Shown: piece by piece, positions 1 through 13,327 of the stretch
How the letters are laid out: the number at the start of each line of letters is the position of its first letter
Numbering within the stretch: position 1 is the stretch's first letter
Assembly (NCBI GenBank): GCA_934047225.1
Contig: OW203992.1
Span: forward strand, 2,779,501-2,843,500
DNA length: 64,000 nt
Direction: 5' to 3'
Source: Ypsolopha sequella
Taxonomy: Eukaryota; Arthropoda; Insecta; Lepidoptera; Ypsolophidae
Notes under the pieces: model-generated
What the model was told of the DNA's origin: nothing
Seen by the model: only the letters and a program-made list of their open reading frames with translations
Database searches by the model: none
Made by a program: the position numbers and the translations under genes

Positions 1-3000
1 TTCCAGCAACAGATATTTCCGAACCAACAACAGCAATTAAACCAACAACAGCAGCCAAACCAACAACCTTACGTCCCCCATTTCAACTCCCATAATCTAC
101 TCCCCACTCAGACAAACAATCTGCTCCCAACCCAGAACACCCTTTCAAACAATGTTCAAATTCAAAGCAGTATCCCCGTGCAGAACAACTTACCATTTCA
201 ATACAATCCCCAAGCACAGAATGGAAACCTTTTACAGAATGGGTTTCCCCAACCAAGCCTGTCCCCTCAACTACCTCAGCCACAACATAACATAATCCCA
301 AGTCAACCTATTCCTACCCTGCCAACTTTCCAAAACAACCAATTTTCGCAAAACTTACCTCAATTCAATCAAAATCCAAACGCTCAGCATACTGTGAACA
401 TTGGACAGCAGAGACCAACGCAAGCGGCTTTCCTACCGACACTTCCACCTCAACCACAACAAGTGTTTAATCAGCCAAACGCCATAACAGTTCAGCCTGC
501 TCCCAACCTATCGCTACAAAACCCCAATATAGGCCTTCAGAACCCTAACCTGAATGACGCACAAATTCCTTTCCAAACCTCCCTGGGTCAAGCACCACTG
601 TTCGGAAACAGTCAGTCTTCCCAAATACAAAACTTCTTTGAGCAACAATCAAAGGAAAATATCGAAAAATTGAAGGAACTACAAGAGCGTCAAAGAATCA
701 TACAGAAACATCAAGAGTTCGTACAAAAGCATCAACAAAAGCAACAAGAGAAAGTTGAAAAATTGCACGAAGAATTCATTAGCAAGCAGGCTACTAAGAC
801 CATACCAACGGTACCGACAACAGAAAGCTACGAGGATCTCTTTAGAACCCAAGAAAAGAGAAGGCCTATCCAACCACATGAGACAGATCTGTTCAGAAAA
901 GCAGTAGAAATTTTCGAAAAGCAACACCCCACAACCACTACCAGCACTACCACCACCACAACAACGACTACGACTACGCCACCTCCTCGTCCCACCAGAA
1001 CCTACAGGCCTGTGACCAGGGCCCCTCCCACAACTAGGGCTAGAAGTCCTCCTCAAGACAGAAACAAGCAAAAACTCTACCATGAAATTAAGAACCTCTT
1101 AGAAGAAAGCGAGACTAAAGGTGGATTTGATGAAAATTTGAGGGCTAAAAGTATTGCTTTATTGCAAAAACCCGATATCCTAAAGCAACTTCGAGTTGCT
1201 CTAGCAGAAAACCCCGAAGATTTCAACGAAAAGAACTATTCGTCTCGGGAGATATCGTTAAACGGTCAAAAGTTCGAGGTAATTAGAACAACGAACCCGA
1301 ACCTTATCCCAAAAGGAGCAGCAACCATAACTGCGGATGGAACAAGCATTTCGCAAATCCCTACGGCCTCTCCACAAAAAGAAAGTCGTATTTCTTTCGA
1401 CGACTTGACAAAAGGAGTATTACCTCCGGGCGCGGACTTTGAACTTATCAAACAGGCTGAAAACGGAAAATTGGAAGAAGTCAAAATACCCAGCTCGATT
1501 CAGAACAAGAAGAAAGTAACATTTGTTTTCCTCGAAGAGCAAGATGATGGCTCGTACAAAGTAAAAGGAGTCAAAGCAAACGGACAACAAACAGAAGAAG
1601 GACCAGAAGTAGAAAGCATATTAAACAAAATTAAGAAAGGTGAAATTCAACTTCCCGGCTCTACAAAGATTTCAAACTCGATTGGCAGCTCCACAGCGAG
1701 TCCCATAAGTGATTCAACAGATTATATTGCAGCTTCTTCTCATCATCCTTCAAGTTATTCTAGCTTTGTGACAACATCCAATCACGGTACAACAGGACAT
1801 ACCAACCCAGTGATCCACACCACTCCAATCCCGAGCACTATCTACAGACAAAGTCCAACTCCTCAACCAACAGTCAGACCTTACTCGCCCACAAACAACA
1901 GAATCGTTACGACCACCGATCGTTACATAACAAAGTCCACTCAACCGACTTACATTCCAGAGAGGACGAGCCAGCATCAGACAACAAGAAATGTTTACTT
2001 CCCTAGCTCGTCAGTACAAGTGAGCACCACGCCGTCTTATCGGCAATCGACAGCTGGTGAAGATTTAGTCGTCATTGGTTCAAGCACAATCAGCCCAAGC
2101 TTACTGGAACAAGAGGCTGCATCAAATCCTCATTCAAACTTCGCAAGACAAGCCAACCCTGGTCTGGTCGAGATTTTGAAAGACAGCGGCCTATTCGCTA
2201 CCGCTAAATACTTGCGGCAATCTGGTTTAGACACAATATTGAATGAGACAGGACCATACACCATTTTTGCGCCAACTGACAAGGCGTTCAGAACGTTGTT
2301 GGTGCAGCTGGGAGGACCTGACAGGGCAGAGGAAAAGTTCCGGGACAACCCACGGCTGCTTAGCGGAGTAAGTAAAAGTACCTTTATATTTTGCCCATGT
2401 TACTTCTGATCAATCTAAATGAAGAGGTCCTTTCGCTAATCTCCTGTACGTGTCTAAAAACTATTTTGTTTCTCTTCAAGCTGCTCCTCCACCATGTGAT
2501 CCCGGGCGCATTCGACATTGCTTCTCTCCAAGACGAGATGACCGGCGTCTCCCTTGCTGGCACTCAGCTGCGTGTGAACCAATACGACATGCACGATGTC
2601 GAATGGAACGAAGTCCGCGTCACGACTATCAACGGTGCTCGCGTTATAGAGGACAAAAAGGATATTCATATACCGCAGGTGCGAGGGACAAACATTACAC
2701 ATAAAACATCTCCATATATCAATACGCTCGAATCTTCGACTTACTTTGCCCGATTTTAAAGACACGCAATGAAATTAATAAAAATATTTACAAGAAAAAG
2801 CCATCTGGAGCTTAATACTAGAAAAAGCTAAAACAGTTTACTTATTTCATGACAATTTTAATTTTGTTTCGCGTTGGAAGTTTCGCGACAACTGATAAAA
2901 CGCTTTAGTCAGATCTAATCTTACGATTATTTTTGATTTGAATATCTGTTTTTACGCATGCTCCAGGGTATAGCGCACGCAGTGGATAGAGTGATGTTCC

Positions 3001-4545
3001 CACTGCCAGTCGGAGACTTGGTACAAACCCTTCAAGCTGACAGGGATAGAAGGTTTACCACTTTCCTAAAGGCTATCTTCGCTAGCGGCTTCGCGGAGAC
3101 ACTAGCAGGTAGGTTTCTTTTGATTTGATTATTTGGACTCTCAATGAGACGTACGCAACTGGACATAATTAGACATTGGGACACACGTGCAAATATATTA
3201 GGAATCTCAGTTGGTTCGTTTCGTAAACATTCATTCCGAGGGGGTCTCCGTGACAGAGGAGTTTTCCGAGAATTCAGAGTGAGGACCATTTCACCGACGA
3301 TTAAATATTACGTTCCACCGTGATGGGTGCTGTGAGTGTGAGCCCTATTGCCCTGTACTACAGTACAAAAATAAATGAAAGCGTAACCAGTTTTTAAGAG
3401 GCTATGCGAATTTTATTTTTGTCACTGTCACTCCAAGCGAAAATTCGCGCAGTGCGAGAGGGGCGGATTTAGGGCAAAAGAGAAAAAAGTTGGTTTTATA
3501 TTTTTATTAAAAAAAAACTAAAGTAGCTAGCAAAATTTCAAATATCAAATCTCTAGATATTGTTGAAACACACCTAATAAAATTTGTTTGAGTTCTGCAT
3601 ATGGTTCCTATTCGTCAAACGAGGAGAAAGAGTGTGTTTGAAGACCTCATTTCAACAATTATTTCTATCGAGGAAAATTTATCCCAACATGTTTTCCAAT
3701 TTCAAAACCCTAGACTATTATAGTCAAAATGCATAGACCAGTAATTTATTAAAATTTTCCGTGTATATCATGAAATACACAGAAATGAAACACCCGTATT
3801 TTTTTCGCTATCGCCTTAATTGAAATATGGATCAGTTTCAGAAACTTTTTTTGGGTATTAACGCGTCTTCTTCCAAGAAACAGGGTTAGATTTTTCTAAT
3901 GTCCTGTATTTTTTAATAGGATTATATGCAGGGATACCAATGATACCGGTTTCCACTTTCAGAGAGCAAAACCTACACGATATTCGCGCCAACGGACGCG
4001 GCATTCGCCCGCCTCCCACCGGCCGACCTCGCGCGGTACAGCGACCGGGCTGCGGCTAAAGCGCTAGTGGCCAGGCACATCCTGCCAGGAACGCTGTACA
4101 GCGCCGGCATGAGGTACTACCAGCTACGGAACTCCATGGAGGACGCTAAGCCGCTAACGTTGCAGAAGAATGCTGGTAAGCTATCATCTGTACACATTGG
4201 CTAATATATCGACATCTAGCTAGACCAAATAGCTGGACCTAGCAACACGAAATCTTGACTGTAGTTTCCTTGTATGATCCACGCGACCAAAGCTGCGGGG
4301 CTAGTGTTCCAAGGAGCTGAAAATCGCTGGAACTTAGCGCCTTTCTGTAACAAATAAGTAAGCGAGAAAATCTTTTAAACAGCAGGAAGCCCTATGGCAC
4401 CTATGAGTGACATCCACACTTCGTTTATTATGACAATATCAATGTATTGTTTCCAGGTCGCATCAAGGTAAACAACGCGCAAGTGTTAACACACAACATC
4501 CCTGCGACGAATGGCGTTATACACGCGATCGACAACATCCTGTGA
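1..4545 (+). CDS. FAS1-domain (fasciclin-like) extracellular protein, 5' partial
   Basis: Five exons: 1-2367 (open from the window edge, so the start is outside), 2481-2678, 2967-3108, 3963-4175 and 4457-4545 (TGA 4543-4545). All junctions are GT..AG and the phases agree, giving 1002 codons in the window. The first ~310 residues are Gln/Asn/Pro-rich, with a charged Gln/Lys helix near residues 215-265. A Thr run leads into a Pro-rich stretch near residues 312-335, a mucin-like region likely to be O-glycosylated. Two FAS1 domains follow (about 718-875 and 878-1002). Each carries the YTIFAPTD block and an H-x-[IL]-x-P-G core (LLLHHVIPG, LVARHILPG). FAS1 domains mediate cell-matrix adhesion and occur in TGFBI/periostin-like proteins. 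The signal peptide would lie upstream. A polyadenylation-like AATAAA is at 4626. The domain call is firm; the orthologue is not named. Confidence 0.9.
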
Positions 4546-4880
4546 GGCAACCGTCCTGCGTTTACATCAAATCCCAGCCAAATTAGCTTCAGTGAAGCTT
4601 CGACCTCGATTCTGCCACTGACAAAAATAAATTGGCAAATTAACGATTAACTTCCTCGGTTTGGTTCATGTTGTAAGCAAAGTGTAAATATATTTTTATT
4701 GTAGATTAGAACATAATTTATGCGCGTGTTAGTGTTTTGTAAATAAATAATTTTATCTTTCAATCTTTCATTCATTTTCCTTGCTCGAGAAAAGAAACTT
4801 CAAGAAACCATTTTAAATAAATTATTATTTCATTAAATACTCACAGACACACGCAAATACACTATAGATTTAAGTACACT

Positions 4881-7800
4881 TCAGGACTGATAATTTAATT
4901 TGGCGAGCATCATTTTGAGTTTCTGAATTTCCTCGTCCTTTGCCGCCAATTCTTCTTTAAGAGACCTTATTGTGTCATCTTTATTATCAGACAAATGCTT
5001 TAACTCTTCTAGCAATTGTGAGGTGTCCAATCTCTTGCTAGGTCTTCGTTGCACTAGCTTGCCGATAATGTGGGCTACCTTGGGGTAGCTGGCGGTGAGA
5101 TGAGCTGGAATCTGACCCTTACGAAGGTCCGAGATGGTCTTGACTCTCTCCATGTCGGTGCTGAATGGTTGAACCATCTCCAGAAGAATGATACCGAGGC
5201 TGTACATGTCACTCTGTAAGCAAGAGACAAATAGTGGGTCATAATAATTATTAAAAATAAAAACTGGAAACAATAATGACCATAATACTTGGATTGATAG
5301 GCCTTGCATTTTTAAATGAAACAACTCTATTACAACTTGGAAATTAATTTTGGCTGCATGTATTTTCGCAAACACCAAAATGTCTGTGATGTCGTAAAAC
5401 ATACAGGATGCACGGATATTTTCAACATTTACATAATCTGTTTGAAAATATTCTTCATCATTGGACATCTATCACGAAATTTTAATAAGTTTTCAATTTG
5501 TGATGTGTTAAAAGATTTTTTTTTGGCAGCCAAGTTTTGGCGAATTTAGCCAAGCCATTTTTAAGTTACGCCGCACTGACAGGCACTGAAGCTTCTTTAT
5601 GAGGGATTTCGCAGACAGAAGGCGGTCACGCGTTCAAGCGTTCCGTAGAAAACATTCTTCATCTATCCGTATATTTTCTATGGAACGCGGTACGATTGAG
5701 CGCGTGACCACCTTCTGTCAGCGAAATCCCTAGGGCATTAGTATAATATATTATTATATTACAAAGAATATACGTACTTTAGGATTACATAGCCCATCAA
5801 GTTGTTCAGGAGCAGCATACAGATGTGTTCCGACCGCCAACCCGCTGTGAGATCGTTGCAGCGGACACGCCAGACCAAAGTCTCCTAACTGTATCTGCAT
5901 GCCACTCTCAGCACGAGCCACAAATACATTACTGGGCTTTATATCATGGTGTATGATCCCTCTGGAGTGGATGTAATGTAGGCCATGGACCAGCTGAGTA
6001 AACATGTCCATAAGTACATCAATGTGAGTCCATGAGACCGGGTAGTTCAAGTCTGAACCCACCGAACTGTCCAAGCAAGTGAGGTCATTTGAGTCGCAGT
6101 GCTGAATCCCCATATCAGATGAGCTTTTCCTAGTGAGACCCATTTTGTTATTGCGATCGTCCAGCCATTGCTTCAGTGTTTGCTGGCAGAATGTCATTTG
6201 GATGTACAAGGTAGCCCATTTAAGGTTGACTCTGGAACAATTTTCGTATTCCTTTACATTGTACCATTTGCAGATTGCATTGTCTTCTTGGGAAGAGGAA
6301 TCTTCTTCAGAATCTGAGTTTTCACTGGCATCGCTGGTTATGGTTTCATTACCTTGACTGTCTGTGTTTTTGAACGATATTACAAAATCAGATTGGCTGT
6401 GTTTATTTATAAGTTCTTTGGAATTATGTGTTTTGAATGAGGTTATAATATGTGGGAAAGTAGATGAGACATTGGTGTTGAAAGCTGTAAATTCATCACT
6501 GTCCATTTCCATTTGGTATTTATGCTTCTTCTTCTTCTTTATAGAATTCTGAATCATAGGTTCAAGCCAGGCTGCTTTGTAGTTCACTATATTTGGGTGA
6601 TTCAAGCTTGCTATGGTCTTGACTTCAGCTAGATGACTCATTATAGAATCAACATTGGCAGAACGAATGAAAACCTTCTTAACTGCATATTCAACACCAT
6701 CTAATCTATGTTTTGCTTTGAAGACGCTACCAAAACCTCCACCTGCTATAAAAAATAATTCTTGAAATTCTCTATGGTACCTAGACCATTCCAGGCCAGA
6801 AGGTTGGACAATGGGCCAAGTGATAGGTAAAGTAATTGGTATTTCAGAGCCATTGGCAACTGTCACTAGTTGATACAGAGCTCTCTGGTATTGGCTCCTC
6901 ATGACCTCAAACTCTCCCATGGCGTAGGAGTGATCTATCAGGTTCATGCTGTGCAGTTTCTCACAGATGGTGTTATAAAGCTGGTCGGCTCTCACAGGAT
7001 CATTCTCAAGCAGGGAACATAGTTGCTGGACAAGAGATTGGACAAGGAGGCTAATGGGTGTTGTGGTGGCGGAGTTTATTATCTCAATCCGGTGGGTGCT
7101 CCTGTTGAATACAGATTCATGGCTATCTTGGGTCACACCTGAAATTCATTAAACAAGTTATTAAAACAAGATTGTAACAAGCAGGGGTCATCCATATATT
7201 ACGTCTTTTGAAAGTGGGGGTCTGGTCTGTAATATGATGAACATTAATGGCAATAACAGGGGATCTTGACAAAAGAAACAAACTTATTTTTTAAACAACA
7301 ATATTGATTTTGTAATACAGAGAATTATAAATGACATCAGTGTTATGAGAGAGTGGTTGGTGTCATTGTAGTGGGGGGTCAAATTTGGCAAAAATCAATT
7401 ATGTAATATATGGACAGGTCACAGGCAGATAGATAATATAATATTGGCAGAATTTACCAAAGTCATGATTATAAAAAGAGATGAGACATTAAATTAATTA
7501 GTTTAATTGTTTAAATACAGCTGACTTGTTATAAGTGGGTACAAAGTACCAACACTGCAAACTTAATTATTAATTCTCATTCTCATATATATCATGATAA
7601 CATGACCCTGTGGGGGATTCAGAGGTGTTCACAAGTGTGGACTGACACTGAAACAGTCATCACTTATACAACTTATATTTTCGCTGACGATTTTTACAAC
7701 CGAACATGATAGAAAGTGAGCCATTTTGCCATACTTCAGGCACAGAGACACGCTTTTAGGGGATGTAAGTTTAACTTGTTTCCCTTCACCCTTCGGCAAT

Positions 7801-10784
7801 TAGTAAGTATGTAAATCAATTCTCAAAAACTCATTGGTGCATGCTCAACTAGCAAGCAGATTAAAACCTAGGGCTGTCATCCATCCTGATATGCAGACTG
7901 TCACCGTTATTGAGTCCTCTATCCCGACAAACACTAAAATGTCCTGATAACTGTACCCAGTGAGCTGTTAAAAGAAATTATCTGCTACCACAAACTATGA
8001 AGTCGATATAATTGACAGTGTCAGATGAACAGCTGTTATAGGTAAAATAACTATATGCACACAGTGCTTTTATGTTATAAATAGTATAAGTTTTTATTAT
8101 TTTCTACTTAGTCATAATATTATAAGTTTTGTAAGAGCGGAGTCACCTAATACAGGTAATTCTTTACTTAACTGGTGATTCCAACCACTGAAAAGTTTTT
8201 TTTGCCTAATAAACTATTTTGTATAACTATGACTTGCTCAGAGTTATGTTTAAGGTATTCTTCATTAATACTGAAAAAAGTGCTCAGAAAAATATATTAA
8301 TGTTAATAACACCAAGTACAAACATGTAACAGCAATTTTCAAATTTTGTGCCCACCTTCTAAAAAAATAAGTTAATTTAGAAATAGTATATTTTTTATAT
8401 TTTCTTCGATGAAATGAGATACTTTAATTTTATATTTTCTGAAAAGTGGTCTAAAATTATGATTATAAACAGAACTTATTAAAAAAAAAATTTTTTACAG
8501 GAAAGGGAGAGATTTATTTTCCGTTAAGTTACCATCTTCATACACCCAAAAATGGGTTTAGTAATTGAAATTTATTCAACAGAATTTTATTATATCATCC
8601 AAATATACAATTAAATAAGATACAATAAAAAATAAGATATGTTTAGAATAAATTTCTAGAGAAATTTTTATTATATATCATTCAGTTACCTTTCTACAAT
8701 TTTAGTTTTGGAAAGTTTCATTTTCACTCTAACTGGTGGGAAAAATTGTGTATTATTAATTTATTTTGATCTAAGAATATAATTTTTATATTTTTTACTT
8801 ATTCTGTTTGAATGCTATTGAATATTTGATTTTTAATTCTATTTTAAACAACATCTTTTTAAGGGGACAGTAACTGAATGGACACAGTGGTAACTGAAAA
8901 TACATTGTAAACCTTTATTTACAATGGAATAAAAAACAATAATTTTAATGTTCTTATTTAATCAAGTAGTCAAGTTTCTTTTACATTATACAATTAGTAA
9001 AATAAAATTGAATACGGTGTTTGGGAAAAATCTAATCCGATGTAACTTCAAAAATTAATTATGGAGTAATTTAGTCTATTATTTAGTGGCCGGTTAGTTG
9101 TGCCTCTGAGTGTACATTAGGGTGTGTCGAAAATACATTTTTTTTTTCAAATTTCATATTGTAATAATGTAATTACTTTGAACGTGTAATATGTGTATGC
9201 TTTATATCTATATTACAAAATAAATGTTTTGAATTACTTTTTTATGATACTTATAATAAGATATATATTTTTTTTATTTCTACAGACAGACAGACAAACA
9301 AAACAAAACTTCACATTTAAACAACGTAAACAGGCCCTAAAGATGTCCATTCAGTTACTTTCTCGTCCCCTTATAAGTTACTAAAGAAAAATAACTGAAG
9401 AGACGTAACTTAAACTGTACCTTGGCAAATTGAAATATTTATATTGGTACAATGAAATTGGAAAACTACAAAGTTTCTTATAAAAAATGATGGAATGTAA
9501 ATACTGTTACAATATACTAAATAGTCGTAATTGAAATATTTTTTACTTACCGAGATATGTTGGTAACTGAACAGAACAACAAAATTAAAATATCACATCA
9601 AAACAATAGACGACCTTGCAACTTGTTTTGGACTGAATAAATCAAAATTCCGACGGCTAGTCTGATTGCTGGGTGTTGCCATTATAAAAATAACACAGAA
9701 AACTTCGTTCAGTTTTATAATATTTGGCATCAAAACATTGGTAAATGAAAAGACAGTAACCATGAGGACACTTTCAGGGACAATTTATTAAAACTAATAA
9801 TAAAGGTATTTACCCTTTAAAGTGTAAAGAAATGTAATAAAATGCTTCCCCTAATCACGTCTTAAGGTTGACATCATTCACACACATTCCTATGGTACAT
9901 ATTTTTCGTAAAATTTAATGTTGTACAAGCTTAGCTGATTTGGGGACAATCCCTTCTCCATACAACTAAAAATCTTAACTTCATGTTTATGCAGTAATAA
10001 AAAGTAATATTTAACATATTTTTAAAATATTTTTAGTGTTCTTTTAAAATTATGAATAACATTACCGATTAGTGTCCACATTGTGTAATTTCCTCAACTG
10101 AAACTTGAGATTTAAAAATATTAAACCTCGGGACATGCATCGAAGTGCAATGGGCACAAAATTTGAAAATTGCTGGTAAATGTGTATCTATCTATTTGTC
10201 TTGCCTTAAAATTGCTAATTAATTTTCTCCCCATCCCAGAACGCCAATATGGCAGCCCTATTCAAACTTGAGTCCTAAGATTAAGATCCTAGCATTCCAC
10301 TAATTGAGCTACCAAGGCTTCAAAAATTTTCAAATTACCCATTTCCCCTAAATTCCACTTTCTTCCACACTGACATTGCCCCATGGTAATTTTAATTATT
10401 TGTCTACTTAATACGACTAGAAGTGCAATGCAAAACATATCTCTTATAAAACTGCAGGTGCACAGTGCACAGGAATGAACGTTTGATATGAAAATCATTT
10501 TGATCATCTGGTCTAACCTACTTCGCAAATACCCCAGCTGCAGGTCAGGACATGTCTTTTGTTTGTCCTAGATTTTAGTATTAAACATGCACTTGTATTT
10601 TTGCCTATTATTTTCAAGGCTATAAGGTATAGTTAATTAGGGAAGTTATGCTTTCAAAGATGGAATCAAGAGATCGAAATGTTCAACAGAGAAAAACCAA
10701 GTTTCATTCACCTAAATCGAAGGACTTTATAGTGGCAAGAGCCTCCCATTTATCTTGATTTTGCTGTTTCTCCATTGTAATCAT
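4881..10784 (-). CDS. EIF2AK1: eIF2-alpha kinase, heme-regulated inhibitor type (HRI)
   Basis: Three exons on the minus strand: 10784-10712, 7138-5778 and 5213-4881 (stop included), total 1767 nt, 588 aa, phases consistent. The first in-frame ATG (10784) is followed three codons later by a second (10775), so either may start. The split kinase domain has a glycine loop GGGFGSVFKAKH, AVKK lysine, the alpha-C Glu in LAEVKTIASLNHPNIV, a ~150-residue acidic/Lys-rich insert typical of eIF2-alpha kinases, HHDIKPSN, DFG in LGDFGLACPL and YAAPEQLDG. A C-terminal coiled coil (IRSLKEELAAKDEEIQKLKM) and a helical N-terminal domain match HRI rather than PERK, PKR or GCN2. It phosphorylates eIF2-alpha under heme, oxidative or protein stress to lower translation in the cytosol. 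Odd: the catalytic loop reads HHD instead of HRD. Convergent with the FAS1 gene, 335 bp apart. Confidence 0.93.
5602..5731. repeat. MITE-like inverted repeat in the last HRI intron
   Basis: About 130 bp with imperfect terminal inverted repeats of ~30 bp: AGGGATTTCGC..GTCACGCG on the left and its complement on the right, with an inner pair around TTCCGTAGAAAA/TTTTCTATGGAA. It lies wholly in the intron between exons 2 and 3. No coding content. Confidence 0.7.
7139..10711. other. HRI intron 1 (3.6 kb), AT-rich
   Basis: This intron separates the short first coding exon from the kinase exon. It is AT-rich and holds no exon I can support. A degraded lepidopteran repeat lies at about 7610-7860 (CCTGTGGGGGATTCAGAGG.., TTTCCCTTCACCCTTCGGCA). 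The stretch 8510-9790 repeatedly shows GTAACTGA or its complement. A tRNA-like sequence lies near 10250-10320. Confidence 0.6.
10250..10320 (-). repeat. tRNA-Lys-like sequence (pseudo-tRNA or SINE head)
   Basis: Read on the minus strand, GGTAGCTCAATTAGTGGAA resembles the pol III A box and CAAGTTTGAATAGG resembles a B box. The anticodon arm looks like tRNA-Lys(CTT), with ATCTTAAT in the loop. The acceptor ends do not pair and the loop has eight bases, so a working tRNA is unlikely. Confidence 0.35.
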
Positions 10785-10970
10785 CAGATTCAGGTTGGCT
10801 GGTGGATGGATGTTGCTTATTTTGAATCCAGGATTTGAGTTCACTAAAGTCTATAAATACCATTTTTACGCAATAGCCTTTTGGGCATTGCCACTTTCCA
10901 TTTTAATAAACTTTATTTGATTATATTCAAAAGAAATATGCAATTAAAAACATCAACACAAACTAACACG

Positions 10971-11003
10971 GTAGGTAGGTAGGTAGGTAGGTAGGTAGGT
11001 ACC
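10971..11003. repeat. GTAG microsatellite
   Basis: Eight or so consecutive GTAG/GTAGG steps ending in a palindromic GGTACC. Located just upstream of the HRI start. Confidence 0.8.
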
Positions 11004-11194
11004 TACTCAAAGACAATATAACCACTACCACTTCGTTTTAAGACGCGGCACTTCTATACAAAACGTCGATTGGAGTTTTTACTTTTTAATTGTAAACCAG
11101 GAGAGTTTAACTACCAACCTGAGAATCAAAATTACATTTGGCGGGCAGGTTTGCCAATATGATAAAATATGTAGTGAGGTAATTAGTGGTTGCT

Positions 11195-11249
11195 TATCGA
11201 TATCGATAGATAGATTTTATCGATGTCGATAGATTTTTGGCTATCGATA
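11195..11249. promoter_or_regulatory. Cluster of three TATCGATA (DRE-type) sites upstream of HRI
   Basis: Perfect TATCGATA octamers occur at 11195, 11201 (overlapping) and 11242, with a further near match (TATCGATG) at 11219. In Drosophila this octamer is the DRE bound by DREF/BEAF in housekeeping promoters. The cluster is about 410 bp upstream of the HRI start codon. Sequence match only; promoter use here is inferred. Confidence 0.45.
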
Positions 11250-11305
11250 TTTTCAAATCCACTGGTCCTGGCATTTAAATTTTTGAATTAGTGTCTATTC
11301 TCAGT

Positions 11306-11630
11306 TTCTGTTAGAAAATATTAAGAAATAATTATAACGTCAAAAATACAAATTTTAACTAAAAATTGTTTACTATATGTATAAACATATGTTTAATGAT
11401 ATTATGGTAGCTTTAAAACAATTAGATTTTCCATAAACGTGGTAGCCGATTATTTTAAGAATTCACGGCTGTTACCACGACTATGGAAAAGCCAATTGTT
11501 TTATAGCTATTGAAATATCATTAAAAATATGTTTATGCATATAGCAAAATTTTAACGAGGTTTTTTTTGCCAAAAGTTGTATTTTGGCCGTTACAATTAT
11601 TTCTTCATATTTTGTTACAAATCCGGAGAA
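11306..11630. repeat. MITE-like long inverted repeat (~325 bp)
   Basis: The two halves are imperfect complements along their whole length. Outer arms carry AAGAAATAATTATAACG and CGTTACAATTATTTCTT; inner arms carry GGTAGC..CAATTAG and its complement. No open frame. Confidence 0.65.
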
Positions 11631-13327
11631 ACGAACCCTAAAACCAATAAGAACCAAATGAGTAAGTATGACAATAATTATTGGTAATAATTAGCAAAAT
11701 AAATTAAGAAAATGAACACATAATTTTATTATTTTTCCTCACAACTATTTTATTATCACAAGCATAACCTAAATATTCAATTACTTATGTTAATTTTCAT
11801 TTTAAGGATTCCGTAGTACCTAAAAGGTACAAAAGGAACCTTTATGGTGAGACTCCGTTGCCCGTCCGTCCGTATGTACAGCTTCATACCGTTAGCACCA
11901 TACGCACCATTAACGCATTACCATGCCAATGGTATATTCTTTTGACTTAGAAGACAAGTTTTTAGAAGAATGTCTCCATTTTCGTGCTCACTGCAATATA
12001 AAAAAAACTGGTCAAGTGCGAGTTAGTCTTGCATACCTAGGGTTCCGTAATACGAGTTTTGGGAAAAGAAAATTTTATTAAATTTAATTAAATTTCTCAA
12101 GCGCTATATTTTTCCTGTAATCTTTACTGACTTATATTCTGTTCACGCACGACATAAACATAACTAAACTGAATCTATAAAAGTTGACAAGAAAGTAAAT
12201 TCATATGTAGTACAGTACCTAAATGATGGGAGCTAATAAAGGGGCGGCTTGTACTACATGGCCTAGGGCGACCAAGAAAGCAAATCCACCACCGTGTATG
12301 AATCTTGAGAAAAATCCAGGTGTAATGGGGCCTCTTAAGGTCAACATGGCTCCCCTTCGTAAAATAGTCTGAGGGTTCAGAGGATTCACTCTGCCAAAGG
12401 AAATATTTTTATCATCAAATGCCGTATCATTGCATTTTTATGTTGTGAGCACCAGCAACTATATAAAAACGGCAATTTCATAGTTAATGACCTAATATTT
12501 AACTATAGGTAGGATGCTAATTTCTTCTTGCTAAGAAACTCAGTACCTACATGGTAACCAAGTTGTTTTTTTAGATGGATTTCGCAACCGAAATTTGCCC
12601 AAGGTAAAAAAGTACCTAGCCCCATTTTCCTAACTTGAACCAAACTCTGGGAAAGTCTTAAATTAGTAAGCGATATGTCCCTCCCCTTCGAAGTATTTCA
12701 AACAAACAATTTTTCATATCTGCGAAGATACGAAAGTATTTGTAGAGGTTTGTTTGCTTACCGTTCCAGGTGAAGAGAGAATCTGAAGAATATTTTGTCG
12801 CTAGTTCCTTTCTTTGTGCCACAGACTTCACATGTTTTATATCTACTTTAACTCATTTTAACAATAAATTCAATTTGTACATAAAAATTATTGCAGAAGA
12901 ATTCAAATTTTTCCACCATTGACAATTTTATTTTAATTGCTGCCACCATGGCAACCAAATACAGAGTAATAAAAAACCTCAATCACGATATGATCACAGA
13001 ACACATTACATAAATCTGTTATGTTGGTAGCAAGTTTTCCTCTCGTCCATACAAAATGAAGATTTATTAGGAGTGTCGAACTACCTACTCATCTACTCAA
13101 CCGCCATTTATTTAGAAGGGCACTTTTTTTTGTTTTTTTTTCTGCCCTGGTTGCAAAGACCTTTAAGCCATTTATAAATATACCTAATGTGAAACATGTA
13201 CAGTGGCGACCGCATCAAGTAAGACACATTGGACTTTGTACCTATCTTATATTCTTCTCTGTAGGGGCTAATGTCGTACTGCAAGTGTATAGCTTGATGT
13301 GGTCTCCACTGTACACTCAGCACCTCA
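11631..13327. other. Intergenic, degraded lepidopteran repeats
   Basis: No gene is supported. Fragments of the 'GGGTTCCGTA' repeat occur at about 11805-11890 (with CCGTCCGTCCG) and 12005-12060 (GTCAAGTGCGAGTTAGTC..AGGGTTCCGTA). The rest is AT-rich without readable structure. Confidence 0.55.

Noticed and set aside
679..1083. 134-codon minus-strand frame
   Set aside because: It is the antisense of the Q-rich/Thr-rich exon of the FAS1 gene and has no family features.
10250..10320. Functional tRNA-Lys gene
   Set aside because: The acceptor ends do not pair and the anticodon loop is eight bases.
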